NCBI RefSeq assembly: GCF_027497195.1
Contig: NZ_CP114905.1
Coordinates: forward strand, 2,714,001-2,778,000
Source: Streptomyces sp. WMMC500
GTDB taxonomy: Bacteria; Actinomycetota; Actinomycetes; Streptomycetales; Streptomycetaceae
Direction of reading: 5' to 3'
DNA length: 64,000 nucleotides
Shown here: piece by piece, positions 51,838 through 60,061 of the stretch
Numbering within the stretch: position 1 is the first letter of the stretch
Layout: each line of letters opens with the position of its first letter
Program-made: the position numbers and the translations under genes
The notes under the pieces: model-generated
What the model was told of the DNA's origin: nothing
Seen by the model: only the letters and a program-made list of their open reading frames with translations
Databases searched by the model: none

Positions 51838-52580
51838 CCACCTTCGTGACCCGGTCCCAGTGGGGCGCGCGGGCTCCGCAGAACACCAACGGCAACATCA
51901 CCCCGCAGAACGGCGGGGTGACCATCCACCACGTCGACGCCGTCCACGTCGCCCGCGCGAACCACGCGGACTGCGCCGCCCAGGTGCGCGGGATCCAGAA
52001 CCACCACATGGACGGCAACGGCTGGGCGGACATCGCGTACAGCCACCTCGTGTGCGTGCACGACTACGTGTTCCAGGGCCGCGGCGAGAACCGCCGCACG
52101 GCCGCCAACGGCACCAACCCGGGCAACCAGAACTGGTACGCCGTCTGCGGCCTCGTCGGCGGCACCGCCGGCGACTACGACACCATCACCACCGGCCTGA
52201 TCAACGCCTTCCGCTACGCCGTCAACCGGCTGCGCACGCAGGGCGGCGCGGCCCGGGCCATCTGCGGTCACCGCGACCACCTGAGCACCGCCTGCCCGGG
52301 GAACCTGTACGGGAACGGCGTGCTCAACGGCGCGACCAACCCCGGCGGCGGCCCGCTGCCCCACCCCGGCGTCAACTTCCGCCAGCCGCCGACCTTCAGC
52401 CACGCGAGCGTGGCCACGTGGCAGAACCAGATGAACGCCGCCCACGGCTACAGCCTCACCGCGGACGGCGCCTACGGCCCGAACTCGGACGCCGCGTGCC
52501 GGAACTTCCAGTCCCGGAAGGGCCTCACCGTCGACGGCATCGTCGGCCCCGCCACGTGGGGCGCCACCTTCCCCGGCTGA
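51834..52580 (+). CDS. Peptidoglycan amidase (PGRP/amidase_2) with C-terminal peptidoglycan-binding domain
   Basis: A 248-residue N-acetylmuramoyl-L-alanine amidase. It starts directly in the PGRP domain (TRSQWGARAP). Zinc and catalytic residues are in VTIHHVDAVH, GWADIAYSHLVCVHDYVFQG and AICGHRDHLSTACPG. A PG_binding_1 domain follows (WQNQMNAAHGYSLTADGAYG, LTVDGIVGPATWGATFPG). There is no signal peptide. GGAGGGACCG precedes its ATG, so it has its own ribosome site. Without export it could not reach its substrate. Confidence 0.88.
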   Translation: MTTFVTRSQWGARAPQNTNGNITPQNGGVTIHHVDAVHVARANHADCAAQVRGIQNHHMDGNGWADIAYSHLVCVHDYVFQGRGENRRTAANGTNPGNQNWYAVCGLVGGTAGDYDTITTGLINAFRYAVNRLRTQGGAARAICGHRDHLSTACPGNLYGNGVLNGATNPGGGPLPHPGVNFRQPPTFSHASVATWQNQMNAAHGYSLTADGAYGPNSDAACRNFQSRKGLTVDGIVGPATWGATFPG

Positions 52581-52644
52581 CGGACCTGCCCCGGCCGACG
52601 GACCGCCGCCCCCGGCTCCGCGTCCGGTGCCGGCGCGCGGAGCC

Positions 52645-52676
52645 CGGGCCCGAGGGGGACACCCCCGTCGGGCCCG
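52645..52676. terminator. GC-rich terminator hairpin
   Basis: CGGGCCCGA (52645-52653) pairs with TCGGGCCCG (52668-52676); inside, GGGGG and CCCCC pair around a three-base loop. Lies between convergent amidase and methyltransferase genes. Confidence 0.75.
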
Positions 52677-52800
52677 GACTCCCCCGGGGCCACGCGGTGT
52701 TGCCGCCGGTGCCGATGCGCCGGCCCGCACCGGGGACGGCGCGGCGGGCTTGCCCGCGTGGTCCGGTCCGGCCGGGCGCCGTTGCGGCTCCGGCCCCGCG

Positions 52801-53592
52801 CTACGGCTTCCGGGCGACTCCGCCGTACGCGGCCACGTCCGCCGCCGTGTTCCCGGGGTTCTCCGGCCGCCATCTCGGGCAGGAGACGACACCCGGCTCC
52901 CACAGGTCCAGGCCCTCGAAGTAGCCCTCGATCTGCTCCGGGGCGCGCGCCGTGTACGGGACCGCCGCCCTCGGGTTGTGGCGGCGCAGGGCTTCGACGT
53001 ATGCCGCGTCGGTGGTCGTGCCGTCGTTGAGCCCCAGGTAGCTGCCCGAGGGCAGTGCGGCCGTCAGGCGGCGTACGACCGACCGTGCCTCGGCGTAGTC
53101 CTCGACGAGCCCGAGTATCCCCATGAGCATCAGCCCGACCGGCCGGGTGAAGTCCAGCGTGCGCGCCGCCTCTTCGAGGATCCGGTCGGTGTCGCGGGCG
53201 TCGGCGTCGATGTACTGGCACCGGCCCTCGGGCGTGGAGGTGAGCAGCGCCCGCGCGTGGGCGAGCACCAGCGGGTCGTTGTCGACGTAGACGATCCGCG
53301 CCTCCGGCGCGCCCCGCTGGGCGATCTCGTGCGTGTTGTCGGCAGTGGGCAGCCCGCTGCCGACGTCCAGGAACTGACGGATGCCCGCGTCGCGCACCAG
53401 GTGCTCGACCACGCGGCCGAGGAACTGCCGGGAGCACCGCGTGACGTCGGCCATTCCGGGGAAGACCGCGACGATCGCTTCCGCCGCCGCCCGGTCCGCC
53501 TCGTAGTTGTCCTTGCCGCCCAGCAGGTGGTTCCAGATACGCGCCGAGTGCGGGCGGCTCGTGTCGATCGCGCCCGGTGAGTGGTCTGCCAC
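52801..53592 (-). CDS. DUF574-family SAM-dependent methyltransferase
   Basis: About 263 residues from GTG 53592 (or 279 from TTG 53640). The family signature IDTSRPHSARIWNHLLGGKD is near the start; FLDVGSGLPTADNTHEIAQ is the SAM loop and VYVDNDPLVLAHARALL the acidic strand. GYFEGLDLWEPGVVSCPRW ends the domain. These proteins are numerous in Streptomyces, often with nucleotide-signalling conservon genes; none is adjacent and the substrate is unknown. Confidence 0.88.
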   Translation of the reverse strand: MADHSPGAIDTSRPHSARIWNHLLGGKDNYEADRAAAEAIVAVFPGMADVTRCSRQFLGRVVEHLVRDAGIRQFLDVGSGLPTADNTHEIAQRGAPEARIVYVDNDPLVLAHARALLTSTPEGRCQYIDADARDTDRILEEAARTLDFTRPVGLMLMGILGLVEDYAEARSVVRRLTAALPSGSYLGLNDGTTTDAAYVEALRRHNPRAAVPYTARAPEQIEGYFEGLDLWEPGVVSCPRWRPENPGNTAADVAAYGGVARKP

Positions 53593-53636
53593 GGGGGCCG
53601 CCCTGGGAGTCGTGGAGGTGGGTGGGACGTCGGCGC

Positions 53637-54692
53637 TCAACGTACTGCGGGGCCGCCCGCGTCGGAAAGGTGCAGGTCGAGCGTGAGGTGCGCGGAGAGG
53701 GCGGTGAGGAAGTCGCGGGCGTCGAACATTGCGCCGGCCGAGGCCACGCCCGTCGTTCTGGTCCGTCCGGTGAGGATGCGGTGCGCCGCCTCCACCGCGA
53801 GCGGGGCGGTGACGGCGTAGATGTCCCGGCCGGCGGCCGTGGCGCGCCGTTCGGTGCCGTCGGCGCGTACGAGGACGTCGACGAGGAACGTCTGCGCGGA
53901 CCGGCCGCGTGCGTCTGCGGCCGTCGGCGGCGGGGTGTCCGGGGACGACAGGTCCCTCGCCGCGCCGGCCGCCATGTACGTGCGCACCTCCGGGACGGCG
54001 AGGTGGCTCGGGACGGTGACGACGTCGGCCATGCTGAAGTCGCCGAGGACGGGCCGGGGGCCGGCCGGGGCCGGGAAGGGCCAGTCCAGGACGGGGAGTT
54101 CGTCGTCGTGGTACTCCAGCCGGCCGTTCGTGTAGCGGACGCGCCGGCCGCCCCGCCGGGCGCCGGAGACCCTGCCCGCGGCACGCGTCCCGGCCGTGGG
54201 GTGCCAGTCGCTCAGGCCGTACGCGAGGTGCGCCTCGTCGGCCGTCGTCCAGTCGCCCATCGCCGCGGTGGTCAGCAGGTCGCCGAGGCCGCCGAAGAAG
54301 GCCATCGCGGGGACGACCACCGCTCCGGCGGCCGCGGCGGGGTCCGCGAAGCGGGCGAAGGTGTCGGCGATGGCCTCGATCTCGGCGGCCACGTCCACGT
54401 ACGGGATCCCGGCGCGCAGCGCCGCCTCGATCACCGGGGCGGCCGTCGTGGCGAAGGGACCCGCGCAGTTGATCACCGCCGCCGCGCCGGCCAGGGCGGC
54501 GTCGAGCGCCGCCGCGTCGGCGACGGTCGCCGGGCGGGCGTCGAGGCCGGTGGCCGAGGCCAGCGCCGCCAGCCTGCCGGCGTCACGGCCCGACAGGACG
54601 GGGACGTAGCCGCGGTCCCGCAGTTCGTCCACGACGAACCTCCCGGTGTGCCCGTACGCCCCGAACACCGCCACCGCCCGGCCCGATCCCAT
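53637..54692 (-). CDS. Saccharopine-dehydrogenase-like NAD(P)-binding protein
   Basis: A 351-residue protein. The Rossmann motif VAVFGAYGHTGRFVVDEL starts at residue 7; VINCAGPFATTAAPVIEAAL and GIPYVDVAAEIE follow the trans-acting enoyl reductase / saccharopine reductase pattern. ATG 54692 has GGGGAG six bases before. Divergent from a DJ-1/AraC regulator, which is its likely controller. Substrate unknown. Confidence 0.82.
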   Translation of the reverse strand: MGSGRAVAVFGAYGHTGRFVVDELRDRGYVPVLSGRDAGRLAALASATGLDARPATVADAAALDAALAGAAAVINCAGPFATTAAPVIEAALRAGIPYVDVAAEIEAIADTFARFADPAAAAGAVVVPAMAFFGGLGDLLTTAAMGDWTTADEAHLAYGLSDWHPTAGTRAAGRVSGARRGGRRVRYTNGRLEYHDDELPVLDWPFPAPAGPRPVLGDFSMADVVTVPSHLAVPEVRTYMAAGAARDLSSPDTPPPTAADARGRSAQTFLVDVLVRADGTERRATAAGRDIYAVTAPLAVEAAHRILTGRTRTTGVASAGAMFDARDFLTALSAHLTLDLHLSDAGGPAVR

Positions 54693-54792
54693 GGCTTCTC
54701 CCCGCTCTCGAATGATCCGCCGCGCACATCCTCGCGAGGGCGGGCCCCCCGCCGCGAGTGTCCGTAACGACATCGCCCGTACAATTCCGGAC

Positions 54793-55749
54793 ATGGACAC
54801 CGTCGCGCTGGCCGTCACCGACGGGATGCTGCACTTCGAGCTCTCCGTGGCGTACGAGGCGCTCGACTCCGCCCCGGACGACGTGGCCGGCCCCTGGTAC
54901 GACGTCACGGTCTGCGGGTCGCGGGCCGTGCGGGTCGGGCGGTTCCTGCTGGAGCCCGACCACGGGCTCGACCGGCTCCGGGACGCCGGCACGGTCATCG
55001 TCCCCGGCTGGGCGGACGTCGACGCGGAGCCGCCCGCCGACCTGATCGACGCCGTACGGGCGGCGCACGCGGCCGGCGCCCGGATCGCCTCCCTCTGTAC
55101 GGGCGCCTTCGTGCTGGCCGCCGCCGGGCTGCTGGACGGCAGGCGCGCGACGACGCACTGGGCGCACACCGGGGTCCTGGCCGCCCGCTACCCGGAGGTG
55201 GACGTCGACCCGGACGTGCTCTACGTCGACAACGGCAGTGTGCTCACCTCCGCCGGGAAGGCCGCCGCGCTGGACCTGTGCCTGCACCTCGTACGCCGCG
55301 ACCGCGGCTCGGCGGTCGCCAACGCCGTCGCCCGCCGCCTGGTCGTGCCGCCGCACCGGGACGGCGGGCAGGCCCAGTTCGTCGCCGCGCCCGTGCCCGC
55401 CGTGGCCGACCGGCCCCTCGCCGCGCTCCTCGGCTGGGTCATGGAGCGCCTCGACCAGCCGCTGACCGTGGCGGACCTGGCCCGGCAGGCGCGGATGAGC
55501 TCGCGCAACCTCGCGCGCCACTTCAGGGCCGCGACGGGCGCCACCCCGTGGCAGTGGCTGCTGGCCCAGCGGATCCGCCGCGCCCAGGAGTTGCTGGAGA
55601 CCACGGACAGCAGCGTCGAGGCCATCGCGGAGGCCACCGGCATGGGCACCGCCACGACGCTGCGCCGGCACTTCCACCGCACCGTCGGCGTGCCTCCGGC
55701 CGCGTACCGCCGCACCTTCCGCGCCGTCCACCGGGAGGGGCGCCCTTGA
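54793..55749 (+). CDS. GlxA/FtrA-type regulator: DJ-1/PfpI domain fused to AraC helix-turn-helix
   Basis: A 318-residue protein. Residues 1-185 are a class-I glutamine-amidotransferase-like domain with the nucleophile-elbow cysteine in ASLCTGAFVLAAAG. Residues 215-315 are AraC-type (LTVADLARQARMSSRNLARH, EAIAEATGMGTATTLRRHF). ATG 54793 is chosen as the domain begins there; an upstream frame adds nothing. Divergent from the saccharopine-dehydrogenase-like gene. Confidence 0.9.
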   Translation: MDTVALAVTDGMLHFELSVAYEALDSAPDDVAGPWYDVTVCGSRAVRVGRFLLEPDHGLDRLRDAGTVIVPGWADVDAEPPADLIDAVRAAHAAGARIASLCTGAFVLAAAGLLDGRRATTHWAHTGVLAARYPEVDVDPDVLYVDNGSVLTSAGKAAALDLCLHLVRRDRGSAVANAVARRLVVPPHRDGGQAQFVAAPVPAVADRPLAALLGWVMERLDQPLTVADLARQARMSSRNLARHFRAATGATPWQWLLAQRIRRAQELLETTDSSVEAIAEATGMGTATTLRRHFHRTVGVPPAAYRRTFRAVHREGRP

Positions 55750-55783
55750 CCCTTACGTGGCGTGATGCCGCACAGTCGGGGGT

Positions 55784-56899
55784 GTGGCGGAACATCTGAC
55801 CGTGGGGCGCGTCGCCGAACTGGCCGGGGTGAGCGTGCGCACGCTGCACCACTACGACGACATCGGCCTCGTGCGGCCGTCCGCGCGGACCGCGGCCGGC
55901 TACCGGGCGTACGCGGCGGGCGACGTGGAGCGGCTGCGGGAGGTGCTCGCGTACCGGCGGCTGGGGTTCGGGCTGCGCGAGATCGCGGAGCTGGTCGACG
56001 ACCCGGCCGGCGACGCGGTCGCGCACCTGCGCCGGCTGCGCGGGCTGCTGCTGGCGCAGCGCGAGCGCGCCGCCGCCATGGTGGCGGCCATCGACGGGGA
56101 ACTGGCGGCCCGGGCGAAGGGGATCAGGACGATGCCGGAGGAGCAACTGAAGGTGTTCGGAGCCCAGTTGTACGAGGTCATCGGCTCCGCCTATCCGGCG
56201 ACGCGGCGCACGGAACCGCGGATCGCCGCGCGGATCTGGGAGGCGCTCGGGGACGCCCGTACGGTGCTGAACGTCGGCGCCGGCACCGGGTCGTACGAGC
56301 CGGCCGGCCGGGACGTCACGGCGGTGGAGCCGTCGGCGGTCATGCGGGCGCAGCGGCCCGCGGGCGCGGCGCGGTGCGTGGCCGCAGGCGCGGAGCGGCT
56401 GCCGTTCCCGGACGGGGCCTTCGACGCGGCCATGGCGGTGAGCACCGTGCACCACTGGCCGGACCCGGTGGCCGGCCTGCGCGAGATGCGGCGGGTGGCG
56501 CGGCGGGTGGTGGTGCTGACGTACGACGCCTGCGACCCCGGCCGGCGCGAGCGGTTCTGGCTCACCCGCGACTACCTGCCGGAGTTCGCCGGCCTCCTCG
56601 CCGACTGGCCGTCGCTGGCGGACCTCACCCGCGCGATCGACGCCCGCGCCGAGCCGGTGCTGATCCCGTGGGACTGCGCGGACGGCTTCTTCGAGGCGTA
56701 CTGGCGCCGGCCCGAGGCCTACCTGGAGGACCACGTGCGCCGCGCGGTGTCGGTGTGGACCCGGGTGGGCCCGCAGGCCGAGCGGCGGGCGGTGGCCGGC
56801 CTGCGCGAGGACCTCGACTCGGGCCGCTGGGCGGACCGCAACCGCGACCTCCTCGCCCTCGACGCCGCCGAACTGGGCCTGCGCCTGCTCACCGCCTGA
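55784..56899 (+). CDS. MerR (TipA-like) DNA-binding domain fused to a SAM methyltransferase
   Basis: A 371-residue protein. Residues 1-110 are a MerR domain (LTVGRVAELAGVSVRTLHHY, GLREIAELVDDPAGDAVAHL). The linker ARAKGIRTMPEEQLKVFGAQ recalls the TipA linker. Instead of a TipAS drug-binding domain it continues into a methyltransferase: VLNVGAGTGSYEPAG SAM loop, VTAVEPSAVM, LPFPDGAFDAAMAVSTVHHW, and the C-terminal ALLDSGRW-like RADLDSGRW region. The frame is unbroken across the join. Start ATG 55784. Whether it methylates, senses SAM or acts as a regulator with a methyltransferase-derived sensor is unknown. Confidence 0.85.
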   Translation: MAEHLTVGRVAELAGVSVRTLHHYDDIGLVRPSARTAAGYRAYAAGDVERLREVLAYRRLGFGLREIAELVDDPAGDAVAHLRRLRGLLLAQRERAAAMVAAIDGELAARAKGIRTMPEEQLKVFGAQLYEVIGSAYPATRRTEPRIAARIWEALGDARTVLNVGAGTGSYEPAGRDVTAVEPSAVMRAQRPAGAARCVAAGAERLPFPDGAFDAAMAVSTVHHWPDPVAGLREMRRVARRVVVLTYDACDPGRRERFWLTRDYLPEFAGLLADWPSLADLTRAIDARAEPVLIPWDCADGFFEAYWRRPEAYLEDHVRRAVSVWTRVGPQAERRAVAGLREDLDSGRWADRNRDLLALDAAELGLRLLTA

Positions 56900-56908
56900 A
56901 CCCCGCGC

Positions 56909-57322
56909 CTACTCCCCCTCCAGCATCTTCAGCACCCAGTCCGGCATCACGTCGGCCTCGCTGATCGGCGGCCCGAACTCGAACCCGTGCCGCCCCTCGT
57001 GGCCCCTCGGCAGGGCGCAGCACTCGGAGGAGACCGCCCCTTCGAGGAAGGTCGCGGGACACGAGGGCAGCGCCGCGATCTCCCGCCCCGGCCCGTACTC
57101 GTCGCCCTCGGGCCAGCGGGCCCAGAGCGTACGGGCCGGCAGGTCGTCGGTGGCGCGGGCGCCCACCGCCAGGGTGCAGTGCGGGCCCGCGTGCCCCTTC
57201 TCCAACTCGCACCACAGCGCCGGCTCCACCCGGAGCCCTCCGTCGGAGACCGCGTGCAGCTCGGCGATCTCCGACTCCAGGAACACCACCCTGCGGGGGC
57301 ACGAGACCCGGTATATGGACAT
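56909..57322 (-). CDS. Small protein with two C-x-L-x(2)-GH-x-G-x-H motifs, function unknown
   Basis: A 137-residue protein with two related Cys/His motifs: CELEKGHAGPHC near residue 38 and CALPRGHEGRHGFEF near 110. Paired Cys-His spacing suggests metal binding; further cysteines occur at SCPRR and SECC. ATG 57322 fits the first strand MSIYRVSCPRR. Convergent with the MerR-methyltransferase gene. No named family recognised. Confidence 0.7.
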   Translation of the reverse strand: MSIYRVSCPRRVVFLESEIAELHAVSDGGLRVEPALWCELEKGHAGPHCTLAVGARATDDLPARTLWARWPEGDEYGPGREIAALPSCPATFLEGAVSSECCALPRGHEGRHGFEFGPPISEADVMPDWVLKMLEGE

Positions 57323-57442
57323 GCCGCCAGCGTGGTACAGCCGGCCGCCGGCGGTGCGGATTTCACCGAGGTTCCCCCGAACGTGCACGCCGCCCGGCGG
57401 CAATCCGTTTGCGCCGGCGGGCCCGGCCGGTTAGGAAAAGGC

Positions 57443-58009
57443 ATGCTACGAGGCACGAAGGTCGGGCTCAGGGCCCGGCACGCGGACGACATCCCGGTCC
57501 TCCAGGCCGACCTCTACGACGACGCCGTCGCCGGCTCGCGGGCCCAGGCCGGGCCGTGGCGGCCGGTCGCGGCCGACTCGAAGGACAACCCGCTGCTGGT
57601 GGACGACAAGAACGAAGGGGTCGTCCCCTTCTCCGTGGTGGAACTGGACGGCGGCGCCCTGGTCGGCACGGCGTCGCTGTGGGGCATCGACAACCACCAC
57701 AGGTCCGCGCACGTCGGGCTGGGGATCATGCCGTTCGCGCGCGGCAGGGGCTACGGCACGGACATCGTCGCGGTGCTGTGCCACTACGGCTTCGTCGTAC
57801 GGGGCCTGCACCGGCTGCAGATCGAGACGCTGGCGGACAACGCCGCCATGCTGCGCGCCGCCGAGCGCAACGGCTTCGTCCGCGAGGGCGTGCTGCGCTC
57901 CGCCTCCTGGGTGCTGGGCGAGTTCCTGGACGAGGTGCTGCTCGGGCTGCTCGCCGCGGACTGGCGGCCGGACGCGGCGGCGCGGGCGGACTCGGCGGCA
58001 CAGGCATAG
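57443..58009 (+). CDS. GNAT-family N-acetyltransferase (RimJ/RimL type)
   Basis: A 188-residue acetyltransferase: VGLRARHADDIPVLQADLYD start, GTASLWGIDNHHRSAHVGLG, the acetyl-CoA loop FARGRGYGTDIVAVL, and LADNAAMLRAAERNGFVREG. Likely acetylates an amine or protein N-terminus; the substrate is unknown. ATG 57443 follows GGAAAAGG. Confidence 0.9.
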   Translation: MLRGTKVGLRARHADDIPVLQADLYDDAVAGSRAQAGPWRPVAADSKDNPLLVDDKNEGVVPFSVVELDGGALVGTASLWGIDNHHRSAHVGLGIMPFARGRGYGTDIVAVLCHYGFVVRGLHRLQIETLADNAAMLRAAERNGFVREGVLRSASWVLGEFLDEVLLGLLAADWRPDAAARADSAAQA

Positions 58010-58123
58010 ACGGGGCGCGGGCCGCCGGGCAGGCGGGTGGCCGCCGCTGACCGATCGGCCATCGTCGGTACCCCGCGCGAGCCGCGGGGAGCCGGCACGC
58101 GGTTCCTTTGGCATGCTGCACTC

Positions 58124-59962
58124 ATGTCGACGCCGCCCCTGCGCCCGGGTGTCTCCGCCGGTCGTACCGCCGGTGCGTCCCTTTCGCCGGCCGGCGGCCT
58201 GCGGCTGCGCGCGCGCCGGGTGAGCCGGGACGTCCGCGGGACGGGGCGGGTGCTGAGCGGGGTGTCGCTCGACGCCGCCCCCGGGACCCTCACCGTGATC
58301 GCCGGGAGCAGCGGGGCGGGCAAGACGGTGCTGCTGCAGACGCTGGCGGGGCTGAGCGCGCCGAGCGAGGGCGAGGTGTGGCACGACGGGGCGCCGCCGG
58401 GGCCGCCGGGGCCGGAGTTCGGGTACGTGCCGCAGGAGGACGTCATCCACCGCGAGCTGCCGCTGCACCGCACGCTGGTGTACGCGGCCGGGCTGCGGAT
58501 GCCGCCGGGGACGCCGGCCGGTGCCGTCGCCGCGACCGTCGACCGGGTGCTGGCCACCCTGGGGCTGACGTCGCGGCGCGACACCCGGGTACGTGCCCTC
58601 AGCGGGGGCGAGCGCAAGCGGGCGGGCATCGCGGTGGAGCTGCTGACCCGGCCGGGGGTGCTGTTCCTCGACGAGCCGACGACCGGGCTCGACCCGGCCA
58701 CCGGCGCGGAGCTGATGCACACCCTGCGGCGGCTGGCGGACGACGGCACGACCGTCGTGCTGACCACGCACGTGCTCGCCGATCTGCCGCGCGGCGACCA
58801 GGTGGTCTTCCTGTCGGCCGACGGCGAGGTCGCCTACGCCGGGGAACCGGACGGGCTGTGCCCGGCTTTCGGCGTGGGCACCGCGGAGGAGGTGTACGCG
58901 GCGGTGGCCGCCGGCGCGCGGGCGGCGGGCGCGGGCGCCGGGGACATCCCGGAGCAGGCGGACGCCGGGCCGCCGGCGGGACCGGCCGGGCCGGTGCCGG
59001 CGACCGGGCGCGCCACAGCGGAAGCGCCCGCCGGGCCGGCGGCGCCGGCCCGAGCCGCCGCGCCCCCCGCACCCGCGGCGCCCGCCCCACCCGCCGCACG
59101 CGCGGCCCGCGTCGGCGCCCTGCGGCAGTGGGCCCTGCTCACCCGCCGCGGCACCGCCCTCCTCCTCAACGACCGGCTCTCCGTCGCCGTCCTCGTCGGC
59201 TCCCCCCTCATGATCGTGGCGATGTTCGCCGTGCTCTTCCGCGCCGGCGCCTTCGACCCCGCGTCCCCGGACCCCGGCTCCACCGCGATGATCATGTTCT
59301 GGATCGCCTTCGGCACCTTCTTCTTCGGGCTGACGTACGGCCTGCTGCAGATCTGCGCCGAACTGCCGGTCCTGCGCCGCGAATGGCTCGCCGGCCTGCG
59401 GATCGGCCCGTACGTCGCCGCCAAGCTGACCACCATGCTCCCGGTGCTGGCCCTGGCCGACGCGCTGCTGCTGGCCGTGCTCCGCGCGCTGGACCGGCTG
59501 CCGCCCGCCGGCTGGGACACGTACGCCTCGCTGTTCGTCTCCGGCGTGCTGGCCTCCGCCGCCGCCCTCGCGCTCGGGCTGCTCGCGTCGGCCGCCGTGT
59601 CACAGCCGGGGCAGGCGACGCTGATGCTGCCGCTGCTCTGCTTTCCGCAGGTGCTGTTCTCGGGGGCGTTCGTGCCGGTGCCGCGGATGACGGCGGCCGG
59701 CGAGGCGATCAGCCTGGCGATGACGAACAGGTGGGCGTTCGAGGCGCTGGGCAGCGGGGTGGGGCTGGAGTCGCTGTGGCGTACGGACGCGTCGCCGCTG
59801 GGGCGACCGCTGCTGGCCTCGTACGGCGAATCGTTCGCGCACCCGGCGGGCCGGGGGTGGCTGATCCTGGCGGGCTTCGCGGTGCTGTTCCTTGCGCTGA
59901 CGTGGTGGGTGCTGGTGCGCAAGTGCCGGGACGGGGCCGAGCGCGGCCGGCAGGGGCGGTAG
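58124..59962 (+). CDS. ABC transporter, fused ATPase-permease (ABCG/White type)
   Basis: A 612-residue half-transporter. The N-terminal ATPase (about 20-250) has GSSGAGKT, GYVPQEDVIHREL, LSGGERKR and LFLDEPTTGLD. An 80-residue Ala/Pro/Gly linker follows, then an ABC2-type membrane domain with six helices (IMFWIAFGTFFFGLTYGLL, LMLPLLCFPQVLFSGAFVPV). Probably an exporter working as a dimer. ATG 58124 lacks a ribosome site, so translation may be leaderless. Substrate unknown. Confidence 0.9.
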   Translation: MSTPPLRPGVSAGRTAGASLSPAGGLRLRARRVSRDVRGTGRVLSGVSLDAAPGTLTVIAGSSGAGKTVLLQTLAGLSAPSEGEVWHDGAPPGPPGPEFGYVPQEDVIHRELPLHRTLVYAAGLRMPPGTPAGAVAATVDRVLATLGLTSRRDTRVRALSGGERKRAGIAVELLTRPGVLFLDEPTTGLDPATGAELMHTLRRLADDGTTVVLTTHVLADLPRGDQVVFLSADGEVAYAGEPDGLCPAFGVGTAEEVYAAVAAGARAAGAGAGDIPEQADAGPPAGPAGPVPATGRATAEAPAGPAAPARAAAPPAPAAPAPPAARAARVGALRQWALLTRRGTALLLNDRLSVAVLVGSPLMIVAMFAVLFRAGAFDPASPDPGSTAMIMFWIAFGTFFFGLTYGLLQICAELPVLRREWLAGLRIGPYVAAKLTTMLPVLALADALLLAVLRALDRLPPAGWDTYASLFVSGVLASAAALALGLLASAAVSQPGQATLMLPLLCFPQVLFSGAFVPVPRMTAAGEAISLAMTNRWAFEALGSGVGLESLWRTDASPLGRPLLASYGESFAHPAGRGWLILAGFAVLFLALTWWVLVRKCRDGAERGRQGR

Positions 59963-60034
59963 CACGGGGCCGCGGGCGCGGCGCAGGCGCAGGCGGGCGC
60001 AAGGCCGAGGGGAAGAAGGAAGGGAGATGAGGGC

Positions 60035-60057
60035 GCGGGCCGGGGTCCGGGGCCCGC
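60035..60057. terminator. Hairpin between convergent ABC and aminotransferase genes
   Basis: GCGGGCC (60035-60041) pairs with GGCCCGC (60051-60057); no T-tract. Confidence 0.5.
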
Positions 60058-60061
60058 GGGG

